This document shows positions 1 through 11,717 of a stretch of 64,000 nucleotides of DNA, in pieces. The notes beneath the pieces were generated by a model. That model saw nothing but the letters and a program-made list of their open reading frames with translations, ran no database searches and was not told the origin of the DNA. The DNA comes from Adenophora triphylla var. japonica (Eukaryota; Streptophyta; Magnoliopsida; Asterales; Campanulaceae), in the NCBI GenBank assembly GCA_022495995.1, contig JAFEMH010000925.1, forward strand, positions 124,001 to 188,000, written 5' to 3'. The first letter of the stretch is position 1, and every line of letters starts with the position of its first letter. The position numbers were made by a program, and so were the translations under genes.

Positions 1-171
1 TATCAGATTTTGGAGATTGTCGGAGAGGGTTGCTCGAAGAGAGTCACGCTCATGAGTCAATGATAGAGACTAGGAAGAACGAAAGGGGAGGGAGAGAGTT
101 TTTTTTTTTAACTTTTTAAATCATGCTCTAAAGTTTAAATTTTTAATAAATAGCCCTTAGTAAGTTAATAT

Positions 172-524
172 AAGGGAGAATTCCATATAAGTTCTAAAAA
201 AATATCATAATACCCCATAAGTTCCTTCTCATGTTGTACTATTTTGTAACATATTGTATCACATGACGGTGTATAATACTATATAACTAAATATAATACT
301 ATATGGATGGTGGCAGGCGGCGACCGATTTTCGGCGGGTGGCGGCCGACGGTGGTGGTGACAGGCGTCATTATTGATGATGTTATATCGTAATTTTTAAT
401 TACTTCATATTGTATGCAGTATAATATATTACTATATAAAAACTTGTGAAACATTTAGTATAGTGAGGAACTTGTGGAGGAGAAGTGATTTGTCCCAAAA
501 AAAATTTATAGATCAAATTCCCTT
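172..524. mobile_element. Candidate MITE with AAGGGA termini
   Basis: A 353-bp AT-rich segment is bounded by short inverted ends (AAGGGAGAATT on the left, AAATTCCCTT on the right) and flanked on both sides by AATAT, which may be a 5-bp target duplication. It has no coding capacity. About 65 bases inside (305-368) are strongly GC-rich and unlike the rest, as if captured from elsewhere. The short imperfect ends leave room for chance, so this is a tentative call. Confidence 0.4.
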
Positions 525-945
525 AATATAACTAACTTTTCATTTTATTATCTTACAAATACAAATATGACCTTTGCTTATTATTTTTTTCTATTTTTTA
601 TAAATTACCGATTTCACTTTTTAAAATTTGACCACACGAATTGTACATGACCGTTTAACTTAGAAAAGGTAAAGATTAGAAACGGTAAAGAGTTAGTGAT
701 AATGACTATGGGTGCAAAATAAACGAATTGTATGTGTTTGATGCAACGAAAATACGTTTGGTGTCAATTTTTCCTACAATAAATTTATCTTAAGTATGAA
801 TCAGTTATTTTTTGTAAAAAATAATTATTTTCAATCAACCAAATTGGTTTGAAATGGCTTCTACATTTGTAGCTTTATAACATTAATTTTTTACATCGAG
901 ATTTATTTTTATCTTAGAACTAAAAGAATTGTCTTTTACATAATA

Positions 946-978
946 CTAGTATAGTGCCCGTGCCGGTTGGCACGGTGA
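946..978 (-). mobile_element. Helitron-type 3' terminus
   Basis: Read on the minus strand, a 7-bp-arm hairpin (958-975, arms CCGTGCC/GGCACGG) is followed about 10 bases later by CTAG and then T. This is the classical Helitron 3' end: hairpin, then CTRR, with insertion between A and T. A minus-strand helicase remnant lies at 12167-12470, so both may belong to one minus-strand Helitron whose body was later filled by the hAT/copia nest. The 5' TC end was not located. Confidence 0.55.
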
Positions 979-1011
979 ATAATATGAAATGGAAAGCAAC
1001 TGAAAAAATAA

Positions 1012-1193
1012 TACTCCATCCGTCCCTAAAAGATTGTCCTATTATACATTTTGCAATTATTAAGAAAGAGCTTCACCTTCTTGTACCTTAGTAGATTTGC
1101 ACTAACATTCATGCCTAAGTTTAAAAATGAGACATACTTTTTGGGACAAGTCAAAATGACAAATGAGACAATCTTTCAGGGACGGAGGGAGTA
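1012..1193. mobile_element. Stowaway-type MITE
   Basis: A 182-bp element has inverted ends of the form TACTCCATCCGTCCC / GGGACGGAGGGAGTA with a TA duplication at the borders, and no coding capacity. The ends are those of plant Stowaway (Tc1/mariner-related) MITEs, of which several more copies occur in this window. Confidence 0.8.
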
Positions 1194-1434
1194 TTATCTT
1201 TTATAAATTTATTTTCAATCAATGTTTATCTAAAATATATAGACTGTTATTAAAAAAAGTGTTAATCAATCAAAAGATAATCTTTAAAATTGAGAAATAA
1301 ATAGAAATTTTTCCATGTTGCAATTATTTTGATGAAAAACAATCATAAATTATGAATAGAATATAAAAAAATATAGAAATAACAATAATTATTTTGTTAA
1401 AAACAAAAAACTAATCTATTGGTTCCTCTTTGAT

Positions 1435-1992
1435 TAGAGGTGCCCAGCCGGTTCGGACCGTCGATTCCGATTCTGAATCGGCGGTTCACCATCCCGTCTA
1501 CCATTAAAACGAAATCGGCCCGGTTATTCACGGTTTCGGTTCCCGGTTAGGACCGGCCGTACCGGTTTCGGTTTTGAACCGTCAATTTCAAAAAAAAAAT
1601 AAAAATTTACGGCGGCCGCCCAAGAGGGCCGAATGATTACGGCGCCCGCCCAAGTCTAGCCCTAACTTTTTCCTTTCCAAATTTTTAACAGTTTTTTCAA
1701 AAAACAGTTAAATTTTTAATGCTCGTTAAATTTTATAAAAAAGTTATTTTTTTTTTGGATAAATAAGGTTATTTTAGACTTTTGTTTACTACATACATTT
1801 TTTGCAAAAAGTTATATAAAAAAAGTTATGAATTTTGAAAGAAATAAAACTTAACTTTTTTAAAAATAAACGAAAGTATATAAAAGAAAAAGAGACGGTA
1901 CCCTTAAATTTTATTAATTAAAATAAAATTACAAAAGAGGGGGACAACCAACCTTACCCTTTTATAAATAAGGGGGGACATTTTGGAGCCTT
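1435..1992. repeat. hAT left end, first copy of a duplicated segment
   Basis: This carries the true hAT terminus next to the target duplication, followed by the same sequence found again at 8299-8854, with only a few differences (for example around 1722-1729 versus 8578-8586). It ends abruptly inside the word CCTT (1989-1992), where it joins the middle of a copia LTR. Two GC-rich motifs ending CGCCCAAG lie at 1609-1658. Confidence 0.88.
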
Positions 1993-2280
1993 GATGAGGT
2001 GCCATTGTTTCCTATATATAGAGGCCTACCATCAGCCTAGAAACTACTACATCATCCTTATTTACTCTCTCCATAATCTGAGTTCTAAGGAAGGCATTCA
2101 TCATCAAGAAGATCTACAATTCCCTACGTGATTTTCTTCTTCTTCTCTTCCTTCCTTTGCAAGAACATCATCAAGTAACAAGATGGACTCAACAGGTATC
2201 ACGCTTCCGCCTTCATCTTCTTCTCTTACTTAATCTAGACTTGAGTGCTTTCGGGTTATTGGAATAGGAATGTTCCAACA
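1989..2280 (+). repeat. Truncated copia 5' LTR
   Basis: This matches the last 288-292 bases of the 3' LTR (8007-8298), and I see no differences by eye. It lacks about 200 bp of the LTR start, which are replaced by hAT sequence joined at the shared word CCTT. The TATA-like CTATATATA (about 2012) is kept, so the presumed transcription start region survives. It ends in TGTTCCAACA, matching the inverted LTR start TGTTAGAACA. Confidence 0.85.
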
Positions 2281-2282
2281 AT

Positions 2283-2294
2283 TGGTATCAGAGC
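2283..2294 (+). other. Primer-binding site (initiator-Met tRNA)
   Basis: TGGTATCAGAGC lies two bases after the 5' LTR. It is the standard plant copia primer-binding site, complementary to the 3' end of initiator-Met tRNA. Confidence 0.88.
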
Positions 2295-2679
2295 CGCTCA
2301 AGTTTTGGATTAAGTTTGAATTCTTATAGCATATGTTTTGCTTTACTTTGATTCTTAATCCTGTTGATATCATCATGTTATGATGTTATTTAAATGCTCT
2401 AATTCGTTGCTAGAGTGTTATTATTCATTACTTGGTTAAATTCTGAATATGGATTGAAGTTTTGCACAAAAGGACATGATGGTTCATGCAAGATTATCCC
2501 ATTGACACATCAGAGCGTTTTATGTCGCACAACCGTGTTGGATCTACTTGCATTCATGTCTTGGTTAAGCGTTAATTTTTGCTTGCCATTCATCTTTTGT
2601 GTGAAGAAAAATTTTCAGTGAAAAGGGCCTTGCTCGACCAATTATGAAAAGGTGCCTTTTGGAAAAAGCTGTGAATAGT

Positions 2680-3295
2680 GACTGCACGGGCGTGCAAGTT
2701 ATAACGCACGGCCGTGCAAACACTGTTCACGTATTTTCAAAATTTTCCAATTTGATTCGGCCGTGCACTAATGAACTGGTGCAACTCGAATTCATTTATA
2801 GAGTATTGTGTTAAATTATAATTATAAATTTTGGTTTTACTCAAAAAACTTTCAATTCTTAATGTAAGATTATCCCATTTTGAACATAGCCACCATCATT
2901 GGATGCGTTGTGAGTTTGTTCAAATGCATAGCCACGCATTTAAAAATGTGTTGTGAGTATGCGGATCTACTTGCTTTGGTTGAATATTGATTCACCATTA
3001 AGTTAAGAATTGATAGTCAAAATCTGGAAAATTTGACATTCAGGGTCTGCTCGGCCGAGCACCTTCCTTGACTCGGCCGAGCACTCCATTTGTATCAGCA
3101 CAACGTTTGAAATTTTTTGAAAAGGCGCCATCCAACGGTCATGATGCTCGGCCGAGCACCCCTAAGGACTCGGCCGAGCACCTCTAAGGACTCGGTCGAG
3201 CACCCCTAAGACTCGGCCGAGCATAAGGGATCAGAAAGGGATGTTCTCTGGAGGGTTTTGCTCGGCCGAGCACCTTCCTTGACTCGGCCGAGCAT
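2680..3295. repeat. GC-rich palindromic motif arrays in the copia leader
   Basis: Two groups of short GC-rich near-palindromes stand in AT-rich leader sequence. At 2690-2775 are three copies around GCACGGCCGTGC. At 3054-3293 are about eight copies of CTCGGCCGAGCA, one with a T in the centre (CTCGGTCGAGCA). Copies often come in pairs 20-25 bases apart with similar linkers (for example CCTTCCTTGA appears twice). No reading frame explains them. Confidence 0.85.
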
Positions 3296-3596
3296 GACTC
3301 ATTTTGGCCAAATTTTCAAAATTTTCAATATTTTGCTATTTTGGTCAATTTTCATTCATTATTTGAGTAAAGTATACATTAGTTTGTGCCCTAAAGTGTG
3401 ATTAATTATATGCTTAACAATTTCATTCATTTCTAAACAATATTGTCGCCAAAGTGATTTACGTTGTTTAGATACGAAATTGTAAAGTGATGAATGTTCT
3501 TATTGATATGTGATAACATGCTTGTTTCCCAAAGGAGACCTTGTTGTTGACTAAGTATTTGCATTCATGGGGTAATAATTGAATAAAACGTTTGGT

Positions 3597-3772
3597 CATT
3601 TTAAATACTTTGATCCATCCCAAAGGAAGGCGGGTATTTAAAATGAGTTGTTTATATTCTTTATTGCCGGGTAACAAATACTTTAAATCTTAGGACATTT
3701 TTAATACTTGAACCGCCCAAAGGAAGGCAAGTATTTAAAATGTGTTGTTTAAAGTCATTTATTACCCTAAGA
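3597..3772 (+). repeat. Imperfect tandem duplication in the copia leader
   Basis: Two ~75-base copies about 97 bases apart share CCCAAAGGAAGGC followed by a GTATTTAAAATG-like block and a TTTATTRCC block. They lie between the palindromic arrays and gag. Confidence 0.65.
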
Positions 3773-3961
3773 TAAATCAAATTATGAGTCAATTCGCAAT
3801 CCAAAGATTAGTTTTGATGTCATGCTGATTATCTTTTTGATGGGATTCATTGATATAGTTAATCACTTTATTCATTATGTAGTTTCTTATACATGTTTTG
3901 TATTCATTCTTCGTTCTTATGCCCAACAAATTTGATAAACGCTTCATCTATTACTACTGCC

Positions 3962-4730
3962 ATGAATAATGTTCCAATGCTTAATGGGATTAACTTTAAA
4001 ACTTGGAAAAATAATATAACGATGATCTTAGGATGTATGGACATCGATCACGCATTAGGGGAACCAAGTCCCGCTAAAGGAAATACCGTTATAGCACGGA
4101 AAAATGTTGAGTAATGGGAACGGTCCAACCGCGTGAGTCTAATGATCATGGAAAACGCAGTTTCAAAGACATTTTGGACAATGTCTCTGAGATAAAAAAA
4201 TGCTGAGTTTTTTCTTGAATTCTTGTGGAAACTTGTTTCCATTCGGTACAAGGGTGAGGAAAATCTTAGGGAGTACATTATTGAATTATTTCAATTTTTC
4301 GATCAAACTAAAGGCACTTAAGTTAGAGATTTCGGAAGATTTTCTCGTGCACTTAGTTTTGATCTATCTTCCTCCTCAATTTGGTCCTTTTTAGGTGATC
4401 TATAAATGTCAAAAGTACAAGTGGAATATTAATGAATTACTTTCACATATGACATTAGAGGAAGATAGGATGAAATATCTTAAATTAGAAAGTACTCACT
4501 CAGCATTTACTTCTTCTCGTAGGATTAAGAGAAGAGGGAAGGAAATTGCGGTTGCAAGTAAGAAGCGTAAGGGATCATTTAATGATCATAAAGTCAAGAA
4601 ATGCTTCTTTTGCAAGGACCTTACTCGCATGAAGAACGACTACCATAAGTATCGCGAATGGCGAATTCAGAATGGTATGTCATTTGGTCTTGTTTGTACT
4701 AAGGCAAATTTGGTTTCAATTCCTTAATAT
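3962..4730 (+). pseudogene. copia gag remnant
   Basis: The N-terminal region reads NNVPMLNGINFKTWKNNI, the start of UBN2-type copia gag (TNFxxWK). It is followed, through several frame changes and stops, by LKALKLEISEDFLVHLVL and a C-terminal zinc-knuckle-like region with CFFC near 4605-4620, where the downstream His/Cys partners are degraded. Such a protein would form the retrotransposon capsid; this one cannot be translated intact. Confidence 0.75.
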
Positions 4731-4732
4731 AC

Positions 4733-5700
4733 ATGGTGGTTGTATTTGGTACAACAACTCACATTAGTTCATGTATGCAGGGTTGCCTGAATTACCGAAT
4801 CCCTAGTAAAGATGAGAAATACATCTATATGGGAGCTGGAAATTCGGTTGAAGTTATAGGCTTAGGGACTTTTAGATTAATGATAAGTACTGGCTATTAT
4901 TTTGTAATAAATAGTATATTCATTGTACCGTCCTTTAGATGGAATTTAAAATATATCACAGTATTGGACAAGGAAGGTTACTCTTGTTCTTTTGGTAATA
5001 ATAAATGTGATCTTTATTTTAAATTCCCAACTTGTCGGTACTAGTACTTTGTCATATATCAATAATCTTAATTTACTTGACACAGTCAAGAAAATGAATG
5101 AGTCCCATAATAATGAAACCAAAACTAAAGGCACTAAGCAAAAGTTATCAAGTGAAAATTCTTGTATTCTATGGCATAGGCGTTTGGGTCATATCTCCAA
5201 AGGGAGAATTGATAAAGCTTATGTCAGAGGGAATCCTAAAAACAACTTGATACTCCGGATAAAACCTTTTGCATTTAGTGTTTTAAAGAAAAATTTACAA
5301 ACATTAAAGGAAATAGGATCTTTGAGAGTATCAAACGTCTTGGAACTAATTCATATGGACCATTCACTAACCCTTCATGGAATGGTCAACAATATTCCAT
5401 CACATTCATAGATGATTACTCTCATTATGGATACATTATTTTCTTCATGTTAAGTCTAAATCATTGGACGTATTGGGTGAATGACGTCCAGGTCCTTTAT
5501 ATTCGCTATCTTGTAGAGTGTGGGATTGTCCCTCACTACACCATGCCGGGCAAACCTAGCATAGTATAGTGGAGAGACATAATAGAATCCTTAAGGATAT
5601 GGTAAGAAGTATGTTTTCTTGTACTTCTTTACCTCACTCATTATAGGTAACGCATTAAAAATCGCATCTTATATTCTCAATAGAGCACCTTCCATTAGGT
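4733..5700 (+). pseudogene. copia protease and integrase remnant
   Basis: TTTHISSCMQGC (about 4747-4780) corresponds to the region after the aspartic protease active site. LWHRRLGHISKGRI (about 5168-5210) is the GAG-pre-integrase zinc-binding signature. Integrase core pieces follow (LELIHMD near 5340, then a GIVPHYTMPGKPS-like stretch near 5525), but the middle of the catalytic core is deleted and the rest is frameshifted, so the DDE triad is incomplete. Confidence 0.72.
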
Positions 5701-7320
5701 TTAGCCCTATTTTAGGGTTTGCTAAGAGATCTAGGGGATATAAATTTTATGACCAAAAAACTAGAACATTTTTCGAGACTTGCAATGCTAGGTTCTTTGA
5801 GAATGTTGAATTTAGTGGGAGAAATAGTAATGATTTTGAATTTGAAGAGTTAGAGGAACCACTCTATATTCCTTTAACTTTAGTTCCTGTTGGAAATCAA
5901 GTAATTGTACCTGAAATTCAACAAAGAACATACAATTCAAAATAATATAGAGATTCCCGTAAATAACGGACAACATGAAAATGTTGGACATAAGGAAATT
6001 CAACAACCTCAAAATAAGGATGAACCAGTGCCCTTAAGTAGATCTACTAGAGAAAGAAGAAGTGCTATTCCGGATATTTGTATCTTGCGGAGAATGAGGA
6101 CACCTTAGGTTTAGTGGGAGATGATCTAATCACCTTTCATGAAGCCATTAATAGTCCTAATTCTCATAATTGGATCAATGCCATTAATGAAGAGTTAAAA
6201 TCAATAAAAGACAATAACGTTTGGAGTCTTGTCCGATTGCCTGAAGGTGCAAAACCTATTGGTTGTAAATGGATATTTAAAACCAAAAGGAATTCGCAAG
6301 GCAATATGGAAAGATATAAGGCACGTCTTGTTGCTAAGGGATTTACTCAAAAGGAAGGCATTGATTATAAAGAAACATTTTCTCCGGTATCTTCTAAACC
6401 CTCTTTTATGATCATTATGGCATTAGTGGCACATTATGATCTTGAGCTTCAACAAATGGATGTTAAGACGACTTTTCTCAATGGAGACATTGAGGAAACC
6501 ATCTATATAAGGAAATCAGAAATGGTGACCGATTCAGATCAAACTAATCAATTAGTTTGTAAACTTAAGAAATCCATTTATGGTCTCAAGCAAGCTTCTT
6601 GTCAATGGTATTCAAAATTTAGTCAAGTTATTCTTTCATTTGGTTTTTGAAACGAATCTTGATGAAGATTGTGTATACCATAAGTTCAGTGGGAGTAGAT
6701 TTATAATTTTGGTCTTATATGTGGATGATATTTTACTTGCTAGTAATAATAAGGACCTTCTAAAGGAAAATAAGAAATTTCTTTCAAACAAATTTGAGAT
6801 GAAAGATCTTGGTGAGGCATCTTTTGTATTGGGAATTCAAATTCATCGTGATCATTCACGAGGTATTTTGGGATTATCACAAAAGAGCTATATAGAGAAG
6901 GTATTACAAAGGTTTAGCATGGAAAATTGTAAACCACATGACACCCCTGTCTCTAAAGGAGATAAATTCAGTTTAAAGTAATGTCCTAAAATTAATTTTG
7001 AATCCAAGTATATGGAAAATATCCCTTATGCACCGGCAGTAGGAAGCTTAATGTATGCGCAAGTCTGTACTCGTCCAGACCTTGCATTTATTATTGGGAT
7101 GCTTGGTCAATACCAAAGCAATTCGGAAAGAAGAACATTAAGTCGCATCCAAAAGAATGATGAAGTACCTATAAAACATTAAACTACATGCTTATGTATA
7201 CAAAATCGGATCATTTTGAGATCATTAGGTATTCCGATTCTGTTTTACTGGATGCAAAGATGTCAAAAGACATCATATGGTTATGTCTCTTGTTGAAGAG
7301 AAATAAGTATAAAATAAATA
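5700..7320 (+). pseudogene. copia reverse transcriptase and RNase H remnant
   Basis: RSRGYKFYDQKT (about 5730) is the late-integrase region. Reverse transcriptase starts near 6125 (NWINAINEELKSIKDNNVW), continues through GCKWIFKTK, YKARLVAKGFTQ and MDVKTTFLNGD, then shifts frame to LVLYVDDILLAS (about 6703-6740), keeping the YVDD active site. RNase H pieces (PYAPAVGSLMYA, TRPDLAF) lie at 7020-7090 and decay after about 7150. It is clearly non-functional. Confidence 0.82.
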
Positions 7321-7797
7321 AATAGATATACAACTTATAGAATCAAACTCCATGTTATTGAATCCATTTTATTAAGCGTTATCTCTTTGATGTTTCACGA
7401 GCATACTGTTCATATGGGTGAAACGATTTTGATAATGCATAATATAGTGGAAGTTTGAGTTGTACTTTATTTGCTATTTGTTTTATTCATATTGATCTCA
7501 TTTGGTTAATTAGGACTAGTTGATGGAATATATATACATGTTTTAATATATTCATTAAGTTTTCCATGCTACACATCTATACTTAATCTATGTCATTTAG
7601 TTGAACATATATATGTGATTAATGTGGGTTTAGTTGCGAATCAATTACAACGACTGCCCCTTTAGTTCCTATACTTGTGAAACTAATGGACGAGATTGTT
7701 TTAGAATGACAATGAAGTGCACATATGGATTGTCATTTACATTATGAATATGATTTTATGAGGATTTGTTAAAGTATAAACACATGTTTGGGCAATC
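7321..7797 (+). other. Decayed copia 3' untranslated region
   Basis: This is AT-rich sequence between the RNase H remnant and the polypurine tract. No frame longer than a few dozen codons and no other motif were seen. Confidence 0.5.
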
Positions 7798-7809
7798 CAA
7801 GTGGGAGAT

Positions 7810-8298
7810 TGTTAGAACATGGATTGCAAAATGTGTATACTTAATAAATATAAGTGACATGTAGACGTACATGTATAAATCATTAAAATAATGTTATTGA
7901 AAAGTATAGAATATTAATTAAATGTGTAGAATTCCCGAGGTGGAAATTACCTATTTATGATGGGCAGAATGATAATTTCACACCGCTTAATTGAAAGGGT
8001 GTAGTCCCTTGATGAGGTGCCATTGTTTCCTATATATAGAGGCCTACCATCAGCCTAGAAACTACTACATCATCCTTATTTACTCTCTCCATAATCTGAG
8101 TTCTAAGGAAGGCATTCATCATCAAGAAGATCTACAATTCCCTACGTGATTTTCTTCTTCTTCTCTTCCTTCCTTTGCAAGAACATCATCAAGTAACAAG
8201 ATGGACTCAACAGGTATCACGCTTCCGCCTTCATCTTCTTCTCTTACTTAATCTAGACTTGAGTGCTTTCGGGTTATTGGAATAGGAATGTTCCAACA
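7810..8298 (+). repeat. copia 3' LTR, complete (489 bp)
   Basis: It starts TGTTAGAACA and ends TGTTCCAACA (TG...CA with inverted ends), and is preceded by a polypurine tract (AAGTGGGAGA). Bases 8007-8298 match the truncated 5' LTR. It is followed directly by GTGCCCAGCCGG, the hAT end minus its first five bases. Confidence 0.88.
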
Positions 8299-8854
8299 GT
8301 GCCCAGCCGGTTCGGACCGTCGATTCCGATTCTGAATCGGCGGTTCACCATCCCGTCTACCATTAAAACGAAATCGGCCCGGTTATTCACGGTTTCGGTT
8401 CCCGGTTAGGACCGGCCGTACCGGTTTCGGTTTTGAACCGTCAATTTCAAAAAAAAAATAAAAATTTACGGCGGCCGCCCAAGAGGGCCGAATGATTACG
8501 GCGCCCGCCCAAGTCTAGCCCTAACTTTTTCCTTTCCAAATTTTTAACAGTTTTTTCAAAAAACAGTTAAATTTTTAACAGTTTCTGTTAAATTTTATAA
8601 AAAAGTTATTTTTTTTTTGGATAAATAAGGCTATTTTAGACTTTTGTTTACTACATACATTTTTTGCAAAAAGTTATATAAAAAAAGTTATGAATTTTGA
8701 AAGAAATAAAATTTAACTTTTTTAAAAATAAACGAAAGTATATAAAAGAAAAAGAGACGGTACCCTTAAATTTTATTAATTAAAATAAAATTACAAAAGA
8801 GGGGGACAACCAACCTTACCCTTTTATAAATAAGGGGGGACATTTTGGAGCCTT
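8299..8854. repeat. hAT left end, second copy
   Basis: This repeats 1440-1992 almost base for base, then continues past CCTT into unique hAT sequence (TTTACCTCAAC). It is the original left part of the hAT, cut by the copia insertion. It lacks the outermost five bases (TAGAG), as expected if copia inserted there. Confidence 0.85.
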
Positions 8855-8957
8855 TACCTCAACCTAACTATTACAATTAAATAAAAATAAACCTAATCTA
8901 AAGTCTAATCTATAAAATTACAATTAACCTAATCTAAAGTCTAAAGAGCGACGTAGT

Positions 8958-11152
8958 TCATTTGGCTTCGCTCCCCGATGTATCTTCATCAAAGGCCTCC
9001 TCCTCCTCGGAACTACTTCTTTTATCTTGAAGTCGTAGTTCGGGTCTATGCCGATCGCCGAGCAATATTTGATATTCTAAATTATATGGAGACAACCTTG
9101 ACCTTCGATCGGACAAGACATTTCCTCCTACACTAAATACTTCTTCTACGGCGACGGTTGAGGCGGGAGCTGCTAGGATCTTCTTTGCTATCAATGATAG
9201 AATAGGATAGTTGTTTGCCCTTCGTGCCCACCACTTTACAATATCAAATTCTTCTATAGGCTCAAAAGAAGTGGTTAAATAATTTTCAAGTTCAACATAA
9301 GTGGAGCCACCTCTTGACGTTTTTGACTTCTAGAACTAATTAAATTATCTATAAAGTTAAAGGGATCGCTATCTTCGTGAGAACTACCACCTACATTTTC
9401 ACTACTAGGATAAACAATATTACCAAAAAGATCATAATATTCTCTATAAAGTGCATATACAATATTTTTAGTCTCAGTTACAACGTCTTTTGCCTTTGGA
9501 ATAGGTCTATCTAAAAACAAATCAAAGCCGGTGGGAAATAGATTCTTATAATAATAATAATCAAGTATTTGTTCTAAACCATCTTCTCTTATCATAGGAT
9601 CTAATAGTTTAGCTACTAAAAACAATGGGAGAATTTTCAAAAAATATTTAAGCCATTTTGTTCTCATCATACTAATACATTCACCTAAAATTGGACCATC
9701 TTTAAAATGCATAAATATATAACTAATTTTAGTGGCGTGTTCTAAAACTAACGGTGAAGTGGGATAGTAAGAATCGAATAATTGTACGGTAGCATCTTTA
9801 AAAACTTTCAAAATTTTCTTTAAATTATTACAAACATCCCATTGATGAGGCAATATTATAGTTGAATACTCTATTTGTTGAATAAACTGACACAATAGTT
9901 CACGAAAATCTTAAGAGTCGGATAACATTTTATAAGTGGAATTCCATCGGTTTGGAACATCTAGGGAAAATCTTTTAGGTGGGATATTATTTATTTTACA
10001 AAATCTAATCCACAATTTTGTTACACTATGATTTCTCATTATATAAGCAAGAACTTCCTTAATTGGGGCTACATGTTCCTTTAAAGTTGATAAACCATCT
10101 TGCACACACAAATTTAAAATATGACATATACACCTAACATAAAAAAATTTACCCCCAATGGATGATTGACAAATTTCAATGAGTGATGGTAGACTAGCAG
10201 TATTATTAGCAGCATTATCAAATTCAATTGAAAAAAATTTTGTGAACTAATCCATATTCTTGTAAAACTCTAGCAATTTTGTTACAAATATTTTGAGCGT
10301 TATGAACAGTATCAAAAGATTTATATGCAATTAATCGTTTTTATAATTTTCAACTACTATCAACCCAATGACATGTAATTCCTATATAACTATGAGTTTG
10401 CCAATGATCACTCCATATATTGGCACATATTGACAATTTTTGGGGTAAATCTTTAAACGTATTAATTAAAGTTAATTTTCCTTGTAGATATTGAGCTTTA
10501 TCACGAGTACTTGTATTTTTATTAATTTCTTTAGCCGCGGAATTTAAACAAAGTTGTGCCATATTAGACCATAATCTATCATTACTAAAATTAAAGGGTA
10601 ATCCTTTAGCAGCAGTATATTTTGCCATTTTCTATATGTTGCATTATCAAATTTAAATAATTGCGAAGACGTACCTTGTGAGGATCCCGTAAATCCTTGT
10701 AGTTGTGTTTGATCTTGGGCATCTCCAACTTGGTCGGGGTGCTTTGACGTCAAGTGTCTTTTAAATGTCCCATAACCACCTCCATGGATAAAGACAAATT
10801 TTTGAGTGCAATGGTTGCAAGAAACAGTGTATTGGTTGGTACCTTCAATTGACTCTTTTGAAAAGTGCACGGTCATGATGTCGGACCTCCCCGTGGTTCG
10901 ACATCCTCGACCTCGACCTCGGATTTTACCACCACCTCGCGCTTCACTTTGGGTTTGAGTGGTTTGAGTGTTACTCCCTTGGGTATGACCATGACCACCC
11001 ATTGGAAATGTTGCAACAACTTCGTCATCGCTCAAATCGAGCGTTTCATGTGGTTGTATATTATCCCAAATGGAATCATCGGGGGGAAAAATTGGATGCG
11101 TAGTTGGGATATTATTTCCCTTATCGCTACCGCCGCCAAGAGATGAAGACAT
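8958..11152 (-). pseudogene. hAT transposase, degenerate
   Basis: Read from the right: MSSSLGGGSDKG starts at 11152; a low-complexity Gly/Arg stretch (GRGRGC) follows; then a BED zinc finger with C-x2-C (CNHC, about 10810) and H-x4-H (HLTSKH, about 10745). The catalytic RNase H-like region follows in pieces with frame changes near 10630, 10240 and 9900 (WSDHWQTHSYIGITCHW, RWNSTYKML, DPMIREDGL). The C-terminal dimerisation domain is AAPASTVAVEEVFSVGG...LSDRRSRL (8958-9194). It has the order and length of Ac/Tam3-like plant transposases but at least three frame breaks, so it is inactive. The 5' flank (11153-11340) is GA-rich, consistent with an untranslated leader. Confidence 0.85.
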
Positions 11153-11524
11153 TTTTTTTGGTGAAAAAATAGAATTATGTGAAAAAAATGGAATTATGGA
11201 GACTTTGAGACTTTGAAAGTTTGAGATAATATAGAGATTAATTGAGAGTTGAGAGAGAGATTGAGAGATTGAGAGAGAGATTGAGAGAATGAGTAGAGAA
11301 TGGTGTGAAAAAAATGAAGGGAGGGGGAGAATATTTATAGGTTGGAAAATGGAGAGAAAAAGAAAAAAAAACGTTTTTTTTTTACATTTTGGTCCCTAAA
11401 CGGTCAATTTTTTTTTTTTTTTACATTTTGGTCACTAAACAGTCAAAATGACCGTTAGCTAACGGGAAGAGAACAGGCGCCGTCGGATCAGCCAAATCAA
11501 CGGCCCAGATCAACTAGCCGTTAG

Positions 11525-11717
11525 GTTGCCGGTTCCGGTTCGTGAACCGCCGGTTCCGGTTCATGAATCGGCGGTTTACCGGTTTTGGAAAGTACAAACC
11601 GTAACCGGACCGAAAAACCGCCGGTTTTCACGGTTCAGGCGGTTCGATTTCCCTTCGATTTTGGGCCGGTCCGATTTCGGTCCGAACCGGCGGTTCAGGA
11701 CCGGTTGGGCATCTCTA
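11525..11717. repeat. hAT right subterminal region and terminal repeat
   Basis: This has repeated CCGGTTCCGGTTC / GAACCGCCGG words in both orientations and ends in the inverted terminus CCGGTTGGGCATCTCTA next to the second TCTTTGAT. Reading frames that cross it are by-products of the repeats. Confidence 0.8.

Larger units (their letters stand above)
1989..8298 (+). mobile_element. Degenerate Ty1/copia retrotransposon inside the hAT
   Basis: Order on the plus strand: truncated 5' LTR (to 2280), a primer-binding site matching initiator-Met tRNA (TGGTATCAGAGC, 2283-2294), a 1.7-kb leader, then remnants of gag, protease, integrase, reverse transcriptase and RNase H, a polypurine tract (7798-7808) and a complete 3' LTR (7810-8298). 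Integrase before reverse transcriptase marks it as copia. Coding regions are broken by many stops, frameshifts and internal deletions. Right of the 3' LTR the hAT resumes at its fifth base pair (GTGCC...), so the original insertion lay in the hAT terminal repeat with GTGCC as probable target duplication. Confidence 0.85.
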
